Assembly: GCA_043769005.1 (NCBI GenBank) | Contig: JAYVJV010000187.1 | Location: 1 to 9,397, forward strand | Origin: JAAFIP01 sp043769005 | GTDB taxonomy: Bacteria > Pseudomonadota > Gammaproteobacteria > Burkholderiales > Burkholderiaceae_C | Length of the DNA stretch: 9,397 bases | Direction: 5' to 3' | In this document: piece by piece, positions 4,831-9,397 of the stretch | Layout of the letters: each line of letters begins with the position of its first letter | Numbering within the stretch: position 1 is the stretch's first letter | Notes under the pieces: model-generated | Told to the model about the DNA's origin: nothing | Seen by the model: only the letters and a program-made list of their open reading frames with translations | Databases searched by the model: none | Made by a program: the position numbers and the translations under genes

Positions 4831-7335
4831 TTATTTACGCAACCCCTGCAGTTTAGCAAACGCTCCGCCCATTGCCGTCTCTTGCGGGGCGCGTTGCGGC
4901 GCAGTAAACCCACCCCGCCCAGCGCCCTGCCCTCTGGCCGACTCAAACCGGTTCTCGCGCGGCCCATCTTTGCGCGCAGGCGCGGCATCGAGCTTCATCG
5001 ACAGCGCAATGCGCTTGCGCGCCACGTCAATTTCCATGACTTTGACTTTGACGATCTGCCCGGTTTTGACCACCTCGCGTGCGTCGGTAGTGAACTTGTG
5101 GCTGAGCTGGCTGACGTGGATCAGGCCGTCCTGGTGTACGCCCAGGTCTACGAAGGCACCGAAGGCGGCGACGTTGCTGACGGTGCCTTCCAGGACCATG
5201 CCTTCCTTTAAATCGCGGATGTCTTCGATGCCGTCGTTGAAGCGGGCTACCTGGAAGTCGGGGCGCGGGTCGCGGCTGGGTTTTTCCAGCTCGGCGAGGA
5301 TGTCTTTGACAGTGATGATGCCGAACTTTTCATTGACGAATTGCTCGGGTTTGACGGACTTTAAAACGTCGCTGCGGCCCATCACCTCATGGATCGGCCT
5401 GCTGACCGTGGCCAGCAGTTTCTGGATGACGGGGTAGGTCTCGGGGTGCACGCCCGTGCTGTCCAGCGGATTGTCGCCGCCGCTGATGCGCAAAAAGCCC
5501 GCGCATTGCTCAAAGGTTTTGGCTCCGAGCCCGCTCACCTCCAGCAACTGCTGGCGGTTTTTAAACGCGCCGTGTGCTTCGCGCCAGCGCACGACGGATT
5601 TGGCGACCGTGCCGGACAGGCCCGAGACGCGGCCCAAGAGCGGCGCGCTGGCGGTGTTGAGGTCTACGCCCACCGCGTTGACGCAGTCTTCTACCACCGC
5701 GTCCAGGCTGCGGGCCAGGTCGGACTGCGATACATCATGCTGGTACTGGCCTACGCCGATGGATTTGGGGTCGATTTTGACCAGCTCGGCGAGCGGGTCT
5801 TGCAAGCGGCGGGCGATGCTGGCTGCGCCGCGCAGGCTCACATCCACGTCGGGCATTTCGTTGCTGGCGTATTCGCTGGCGCTGTACACCGAGGCCCCGG
5901 CTTCGCTGACCACGACTTTTTGGATTGTGCTGTTGCCCGTTCGCCCTGAGTCTGGCGCAGGGTTAGCGTGCCCTTCGACAGGCTCAGGGCGAACGGGAGT
6001 GAGGTCGTTGCCAACGCGGAGGTTTTTTTCCAACTGCTTAATTAAATCCGCCGCCAGCTTGTCGGTCTCGCGGCTGGCGGTGCCGTTGCCAATGGCGATC
6101 AGCTGCACGCCGTGCTTTTGTGCCAGCAAGCCCAGGGTGTGCAGCGAGCCATCCCAGTCTTTGCGCGGCTCGTGGGGGTAGACGGTGGCTACGTCCAGCA
6201 GCTTGCCCGTAGCATCCACCACCGCCACCTTCACGCCGGTGCGGATGCCGGGGTCCAGGCCCATCACCACCTTGGGGCCTGCGGGAGCGGCCAGCAACAG
6301 GTCGCGCAGGTTGTCGCAAAAGACCTTGATGGCGACTTTTTCGGCCTCTTCGCGCAATCTAGCAAACAGGTCGCGCTCCAGGCTCATGCTGAGCTTGACC
6401 TTCCAGGCCCAGGCCACGCATTTGCGGATTAAATCGTCTGCGGGCCGGGCCGCATGGCTCCAGCCCAGGTGCAGGGCGATGCGGGCTTCAGCCAGCGAGA
6501 CCACGACCGCGCGCGCGGCGCTGGGTTTGGCAGTCTCTTGTGTACCTACATTTGCTATACTTTTAGTAGCTTCTTGCGCTGGTTCCGCTTCGGGTACAGC
6601 CAGTTTTACCTCTAAAAACTCCAACGTGCGGCCCCGAAACACAGCCAGCGCGCGGTGCGATGGCACACGGCCAATCGGCTCGTCGTAGTCAAAATAATCG
6701 CGGAACTTGGCGACATCGGCGTTGTTTTCGTCTTTGCCTTCGATGCGTTTGCTGCGCAGCAGGCCCTCGGCCCACAGCCATTCGCGCAGGCCTTGCACCA
6801 GGCTCGCATCCTCCGCCCAGCGCTCGCTCAGGATGTCGCGCACGCCGTCTAGCACGGCTTGCACGGTAGTGAAGTCGGTGCCGTCTTCGTGCTTTTCGGC
6901 CTTCACAAAGGCCACGGCCTCGTCAGCAGGCACCAAGGCGGGGTTGGCAAACAGCCTGTCTGCCAGCGGCTCGATGCCCGCCTCGCGGGCGATCTGGCCT
7001 TTGGTGCGGCGCTTTTGCTTGTAGGGCAGGTACAGGTCTTCCAGCTCTTGTTTGGTGGGCGCGGCCTCAATGGCGGCGCGCAGCTCGGCCGTCAGCTTGC
7101 CCTGCGATTCAATGGCATCCAGCACGGTGGCGCGCCGCTCGGCCAGCTCGCGGAGATAGCCCAAGCGAAAGTCCAGCTCGCGCAACTGAATATCATCCAG
7201 CCCGCCGGTAGCCTCTTTGCGGTAGCGCGCCACAAAGGGCACGGTAGCGCCACCGTCCAGCAGCTCGACGGCGGCTTTCACTTGCTCTACTTTGACTTTG
7301 ATTTCCTGCGCTATTTGCGCGATGATTTGCTGCAT
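4831..7335 (-). CDS. tex: Tex family RNA-binding protein (YhgF-like), with two repeat-derived insertions
   Basis: Tex is a conserved nucleic-acid-binding cytoplasmic protein linked to transcription. The product is 834 residues from the ATG at 7333-7335 (GAGA upstream), longer than E. coli YhgF at about 770. The Tex N-terminal helical region starts MQQIIAQIAQEIKVKVEQV and includes GGATVPFVARYRKEATGGLD (about 28-47). The RuvC-like YqgF domain starts VVMGLDPGIRTG (about 356-367) and includes NGTASRETDKLAADLIK and VVVSEAGASVYSASE. Helix-hairpin-helix repeats (about 545-613) contain GVDLNTAS and VSGLGAKTFEQCAGFLR. The S1 domain (about 710-781) is GMVLEGTVSNVAAFGAFVDL onward, followed by a basic Gly/Arg tail. 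Residues about 242-278 (a dispersed repeat plus flanking linker) and 440-471 (a REP-like inverted pair) have no counterpart in typical Tex. Neither breaks the frame. Confidence 0.95.
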   Translation of the reverse strand: MQQIIAQIAQEIKVKVEQVKAAVELLDGGATVPFVARYRKEATGGLDDIQLRELDFRLGYLRELAERRATVLDAIESQGKLTAELRAAIEAAPTKQELEDLYLPYKQKRRTKGQIAREAGIEPLADRLFANPALVPADEAVAFVKAEKHEDGTDFTTVQAVLDGVRDILSERWAEDASLVQGLREWLWAEGLLRSKRIEGKDENNADVAKFRDYFDYDEPIGRVPSHRALAVFRGRTLEFLEVKLAVPEAEPAQEATKSIANVGTQETAKPSAARAVVVSLAEARIALHLGWSHAARPADDLIRKCVAWAWKVKLSMSLERDLFARLREEAEKVAIKVFCDNLRDLLLAAPAGPKVVMGLDPGIRTGVKVAVVDATGKLLDVATVYPHEPRKDWDGSLHTLGLLAQKHGVQLIAIGNGTASRETDKLAADLIKQLEKNLRVGNDLTPVRPEPVEGHANPAPDSGRTGNSTIQKVVVSEAGASVYSASEYASNEMPDVDVSLRGAASIARRLQDPLAELVKIDPKSIGVGQYQHDVSQSDLARSLDAVVEDCVNAVGVDLNTASAPLLGRVSGLSGTVAKSVVRWREAHGAFKNRQQLLEVSGLGAKTFEQCAGFLRISGGDNPLDSTGVHPETYPVIQKLLATVSRPIHEVMGRSDVLKSVKPEQFVNEKFGIITVKDILAELEKPSRDPRPDFQVARFNDGIEDIRDLKEGMVLEGTVSNVAAFGAFVDLGVHQDGLIHVSQLSHKFTTDAREVVKTGQIVKVKVMEIDVARKRIALSMKLDAAPARKDGPRENRFESARGQGAGRGGFTAPQRAPQETAMGGAFAKLQGLRK
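5936..5997. repeat. Inverted pair of REP-like units inside tex
   Basis: Two 27-base units in opposite orientation (5936-5962 and 5971-5997) face each other across eight bases. Their outer 15 bases, starting CCCGTTCGCCCTGAG, are perfectly inverted; over the full unit 24 of 27 positions match. Each unit contains the GCCCTGAG...AGGGC hairpin sequence that I know as a dispersed repeat in Comamonadaceae and other proteobacteria. In tex it is read as LTPVRPEPVEGHANPAPDSG. Confidence 0.85.
6554..6610 (+). repeat. Dispersed ~57-bp repeat, copy 3 (inside tex, antisense to the gene)
   Basis: The plus strand starts GCTATACTTTTAG with the core AGCTTCTTGCGC at 6568-6579 and a weaker second block GGGTACAGCC. 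Orientation is opposite to tex, so the gene reads its complement, giving about residues 242-261 (VKLAVPEAEPAQEATKSIA). This lies between the N-terminal region and the LAEARIALHLGWSH segment. Confidence 0.65.
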
Positions 7336-7491
7336 GCTTTTCTCGTGATGTACATCCCAGCGCGCGAGTGTGCCACAAGCGTGGCGCGGCAAAAAACACG
7401 CCTTCCATGCCCTGTGGTAGGCGGTACTGTAAGTTCTGGTTCTTGGGTGCGACTGAAGTCCATGCCCAGTGCCCACACCAGGAGAACCGTC

Positions 7492-8232
7492 ATGCTACGC
7501 CGCCCCACGATAGCTATAATTTCAGTAGCTGCTTACGCCTTATTTCATTGGTCTACACCCCTATTTGCCGCGCAAAACACCTGCTCTGCGCAGTCTGCTG
7601 GCACCCTCACCCCGGTGATTGAGCTGTACACCTCCGAGGGTTGCAGCTCCTGCCCGCCCGCCGACCAGTGGGTCAGCACGCTCAAAAGCGCCCATGCCAA
7701 AGGCCAGGTGGTCGCGCAGGCCTTTCATGTCAACTACTGGGACTACATCGGCTGGACCGACCGCTTTGCCGCCCCCGTGCACACCACGCGGCAAAAGCAA
7801 ATCTCAGCGGCCAACCGGTTGGACGGCATCTATACGCCGCAACTGGTCAAAAACGGCATCACCACCCGGGCCTATAGCAGCTCCATCACCTCCAGCGAGA
7901 GCGCCAAAGCAAGCATCCAGCTTAACCAAACCGCTGCCAACAGCTTTGAGGCCCAGGTCACACCGCTAGACGCGCAAACCCCCTGGACGGCCTATTTCAC
8001 CGTCACCGAGCACGGCCACACCAGCCGCGTGACTGCGGGCGAGAACAAAGGCGAAAACCTGGCCCACGACTTCGTTGTGCGCCAGTACGTGCCGCTAGGC
8101 AACTACAGCGGCGCACAAAAGCTCAAGCTCAGCACCCTGGCCGCCACCGCGCAGCACCCCCGCCAGATCAACCTGGTGGTGACAGAATCGAAGACTGGCA
8201 AACCCTTGCAGGCACTGAGCGTGGGTTGTTAG
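7492..8232 (+). CDS. DUF1223 family secreted protein (thioredoxin-like fold)
   Basis: A 246-residue protein of the DUF1223 family; the function is not known to me. The ATG at 7492 has GGAG at 7481-7484, seven bases away; the frame is open far upstream but only as antisense of tex. Residues 1-26 form a signal peptide (MLRRPT, then a hydrophobic stretch ending PLFA), with likely cleavage after A26 or A27, so the product is probably periplasmic. Family motifs follow: VIELYTSEGCSSCPPAD (42-58) with a CxxC pair C51/C54, AFHVNYWDYIGWTDRFA (77-93) and YTPQLVKNG (114-122). The CxxC and thioredoxin-like fold suggest redox or metal chemistry, but this is inference. The hydrophobic core of the signal peptide is encoded by a copy of the dispersed repeat. 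The gene is divergent from tex across 156 bp, where I see no strong promoter. Confidence 0.88.
   Translation: MLRRPTIAIISVAAYALFHWSTPLFAAQNTCSAQSAGTLTPVIELYTSEGCSSCPPADQWVSTLKSAHAKGQVVAQAFHVNYWDYIGWTDRFAAPVHTTRQKQISAANRLDGIYTPQLVKNGITTRAYSSSITSSESAKASIQLNQTAANSFEAQVTPLDAQTPWTAYFTVTEHGHTSRVTAGENKGENLAHDFVVRQYVPLGNYSGAQKLKLSTLAATAQHPRQINLVVTESKTGKPLQALSVGC
7513..7569 (+). repeat. Dispersed ~57-bp repeat, copy 4 (forms the DUF1223 signal peptide)
   Basis: Starts GCTATAATTTCAG, has the core AGCTGCTTACGC at 7527-7538 and the second block GGTCTACACCCC. It begins exactly at codon 8 and ends at codon 26 of the DUF1223 gene, read as AIISVAAYALFHWSTPLFA. The repeat starts at a codon first position here. 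Confidence 0.8.
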
Positions 8233-8238
8233 ATTTAC

Positions 8239-8296
8239 CGTTGAATAGGCCGTTTACCCCTATAAATATTGCGTGAGCAGCTATTGTTTTCGCAGT
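8239..8296 (-). repeat. Dispersed ~57-bp repeat, copy 5 (intergenic, after the DUF1223 gene)
   Basis: On the minus strand the core AGCTGCTCACGC lies at 8271-8282, preceded by a degenerate start (GCGAAAACAAT in place of GCTAT...) and followed by AATATTTATAGGGG and a GGCCTATT block. It begins seven bases after the DUF1223 stop. It is the most diverged copy at its 5' end; bounds are approximate. Confidence 0.65.
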
Positions 8297-8298
8297 CA

Positions 8299-8328
8299 TT
8301 AAGGCGCTGGCGCACCATCCGCTACACT
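8299..8328 (+). promoter_or_regulatory. Weak promoter candidate for the small membrane protein gene
   Basis: TACACT (8323-8328) is a fair -10; TTAAGG (8299-8304), 18 bp upstream, is a poor -35. It would start transcription near 8335, about 28 bases before the ATG at 8363. It sits just beyond the repeat copy. Confidence 0.25.
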
Positions 8329-8362
8329 CCACCCCACATTTTTGCAGGCACTGGGTAAATGC

Positions 8363-8614
8363 ATGCTCTACACGCTCATTGGTGCTGTCATCGGCTGGCT
8401 CAGCACGCTGATCTTCCCGCGCCTGTTCATTCGCTTGCCTGCCCTGGAGCTGTTGCACATTGTCATCAGCCCGGTGCTGGCCGCTTTGGCGATGGTGTGG
8501 CTGGGCAAATGGCGCCAGCAACGTGGCGGTGTGGCCGTGGGGTTTGACCGTTTCATGTATGCCTACTGCTTTGCGCTGGCGATGGCGGTGCTGCGCAATG
8601 CTTACGCGGTCTAG
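8363..8614 (+). CDS. Small hypothetical membrane protein, three predicted helices
   Basis: I do not recognise a named family. The 83-residue product from the ATG at 8363 has three hydrophobic stretches: TLIGAVIGWLSTLIF (about 4-18), LHIVISPVLAALAMVWLG (about 31-48) and FMYAYCFALAMAVL (about 64-77). A positively charged loop (KWRQQRGG) follows the second stretch, suggesting it faces the cytoplasm. The frame extends to a TTG at 8342 with no better Shine-Dalgarno; the ATG has only a weak GGGT seven bases or so upstream. Composition and codon use resemble the neighbouring genes. It is 109 bp upstream of the DUF1499 gene start on the same strand, so a two-gene unit is possible. Confidence 0.6.
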   Translation: MLYTLIGAVIGWLSTLIFPRLFIRLPALELLHIVISPVLAALAMVWLGKWRQQRGGVAVGFDRFMYAYCFALAMAVLRNAYAV

Positions 8615-8693
8615 CGCGCTTGCACACCCGGCAGCAGGTCCGAGGCTTAGTTAGACCCAAAAGTCCAGCGCCAGGCCTCCAGGAAGCCTAGAA

Positions 8694-9212
8694 TTGGCCC
8701 AAACCACTCTTACCCCTCTATCTATGGCCCGCTACTTACTCCTGTTTCTCCTTGCTGTTGCCGTCCTGGCCTTGGCGCTATTGATTGCTGGCCAGCTGGG
8801 CCTGCTACGCGGCAAGCCGCCTGCCGACCTGGGCGTGAAAGACGGCAAACTCAAGCGCCTGTCCAAAACCGAAAACTCGGTCAGTAGCCAAGCCGACCTG
8901 TGGGCCGACCACCCGATGCAGGCCTATGCGCGCATAGCGCCTTTCAAAATCACTGGCGATGGCAGTGCCGAGATGGGCCAGATTGTGGCCACGTTGCAAG
9001 CCATGCCGCGTACCGTCATCGCGCAGCAAGATGCTAGCTATATCTATGCACAGTGCACTACGCAACTGCTGAAATTTACCGACGACCTGGAGTTTGTTCT
9101 GGACAAAGCAGCGGGCGTGATCCATGTGCGCAGCGCCAGCCGCATCGGCCGCAAAGACCTGGGAGCCAACCGCGCGCGGATGGAGCAGATACGCGCGGCG
9201 CTGGGGCAATAG
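8694..9212 (+). CDS. DUF1499 family membrane-anchored protein
   Basis: A DUF1499 protein of unknown function. From the TTG at 8694 it has 172 residues: one hydrophobic helix (about 13-33, ARYLLLFLLAVAVLALALLI), then a soluble domain with the family signature FTDDLEFVLD (128-137) and IHVRSASRIGRKDLGANRAR (143-162). The start is ambiguous. TTG at 8694 has a good Shine-Dalgarno (AGGAAG, 8681-8686, seven bases away). The ATG at 8724 has none but fits a shorter N-terminus directly before the helix. A TAGAAT at 8689-8694 could instead be a -10 box giving a nearly leaderless ATG transcript, but it has no matching -35. I favour the TTG. The protein is probably held in the inner membrane by its single helix, with the domain outside; this topology is inferred. 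Confidence 0.82.
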   Translation: MAQTTLTPLSMARYLLLFLLAVAVLALALLIAGQLGLLRGKPPADLGVKDGKLKRLSKTENSVSSQADLWADHPMQAYARIAPFKITGDGSAEMGQIVATLQAMPRTVIAQQDASYIYAQCTTQLLKFTDDLEFVLDKAAGVIHVRSASRIGRKDLGANRARMEQIRAALGQ

Positions 9213-9241
9213 GTAGACGGGCCGCAGGCCAAGAGACAACA

Positions 9242-9284
9242 GGTATCCAGCCATGGACTACGGAACCTGGGGCACTGGATTACC
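9242..9284. other. Inverted repeat between the DUF1499 gene and the intron
   Basis: GGTATCCAG (9242-9250) pairs with CTGGATTACC (9275-9284) with a single bulged base, around a 24-base loop. It ends 21 bases from the intron boundary, on the 3' exon side of the intron. No T-run follows on either strand. It may be a terminator-like structure or part of the interrupted locus. Confidence 0.35.
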
Positions 9285-9305
9285 ACGCACTTACTATTAA
9301 TTTAG

Positions 9306-9397
9306 GTTGCGGTAGGAACAGAAGTTACCCCCTGCCCCCCGCGCAGATCCGTACGTGCAGAATTCCCGCATACGGCTCCTGCCTCAGGTATGTGACG
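9306..9397 (-). mobile_element. 3' end of a group II intron (continues beyond the window)
   Basis: On the minus strand the last 92 bases of the window carry the 3' terminal domains of a bacterial group II intron, a self-splicing RNA that moves with an intron-encoded reverse transcriptase. Domain V (9346-9378), a four-base joiner, domain VI (9310-9341) and the 3' splice site at 9306 (intron ending CCGCAAC, in A-pyrimidine as usual) are all in order. The 3' exon begins at 9305. The reverse transcriptase gene, the other domains and the 5' splice site must lie to the right of 9397, so intactness cannot be judged. Confidence 0.88.
9310..9378 (-). ncRNA. Group II intron domains V and VI
   Basis: Domain V begins GAGCCGTATGCGGG at 9378 and ends GTACGGATC at 9346. 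It has the catalytic AGC triad at its second to fourth bases, a capping hairpin and the two-base AC bulge before GTACGG. The pair opposite the triad G is A where G-U is usual. It is 33 bases against the common 34. Domain VI (9310-9341) folds as CGGGGGGCAG against CTGTTCCTACCG, with a single unpaired A at 9313, the eighth base from the intron end, which is the canonical branch-point position. Confidence 0.88.

Noticed and set aside
4749..4988. N-terminal extension of the patatin-like frame
   Set aside because: It overlaps the 3' end of tex and lacks features; only the start at 4748 yields a signal peptide with a lipobox.
7372..7385. GCCAC-AAGC-GTGGC hairpin upstream of tex
   Set aside because: Five base pairs in GC-rich sequence with no other supporting feature; expected by chance.
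6859..7491. Long open frame on the plus strand leading into the DUF1223 gene
   Set aside because: It is antisense of the tex N-terminus; the Shine-Dalgarno and signal peptide place the real start at 7492.
9025..9055. GCTAGCTATATCTATG within the DUF1499 gene as a repeat copy
   Set aside because: It has no AGCTGCTTGCG core and encodes a stretch that fits the family protein without any insertion.
1..9397. Defence system, CRISPR array, toxin-antitoxin pair, tRNA or rRNA gene
   Set aside because: No regular repeat-spacer pattern, no paired small genes with such domains, and no cloverleaf or rRNA motif was found on either strand.

Overview
The window looks like chromosomal DNA of a betaproteobacterium of the order Burkholderiales, most likely family Comamonadaceae (Rhodoferax/Polaromonas-like). 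The basis is the style of the encoded proteins (ScpB, RluD, BamD ending in a Trp-rich tail, a Phasin_2-family phasin, a Tex of the betaproteobacterial type) and two kinds of short dispersed repeat that I associate with this family. Genus and species are inferred, not shown.

Layout, left to right. 1-528 (minus) is the N-terminal 176 codons of scpB, cut by the window edge. A 356-bp gap follows with a candidate scpB promoter, a leader hairpin and a repeat copy. 885-1910 (minus) is rluD, divergent from bamD (1999-2817, plus) across an 88-bp promoter region. 2990-3532 (plus) is a phasin gene whose promoter is flanked by two TGC-N3-GCA palindromes resembling PhaR operators; a structured 3' region and a strong intrinsic terminator (3738-3768) close it. 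3771-4748 (minus) is a patatin-like phospholipase lipoprotein, downstream of tex (4831-7335, minus). On the plus strand follow a secreted DUF1223 protein (7492-8232), a small three-helix membrane protein (8363-8614) and a membrane-anchored DUF1499 protein (8694-9212). The right edge (9306-9397, minus) is the 3' end of a group II intron: domain V, domain VI with its bulged adenosine, and the 3' splice site.

How the genes relate. Most are housekeeping: chromosome segregation (ScpB), 23S rRNA pseudouridylation (RluD), outer-membrane protein assembly (BamD), RNA-binding Tex. The phasin marks polyhydroxyalkanoate storage. I see no single multigene pathway, defence island or biosynthetic cluster.

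The most unusual signal is a roughly 57-bp dispersed repeat present five times in 9.4 kb: beside the rluD stop, inside rluD, inside tex, inside the DUF1223 gene and after the DUF1223 gene. The three genic copies stay open in three different reading registers or orientations. One forms the hydrophobic core of a signal peptide, one forms most of an extra loop in RluD and one forms linker in Tex. Tex also carries an unrelated inverted pair of REP-like units read as PVRPEPVEG. So short repeats have been turned into protein sequence at four places in three genes.
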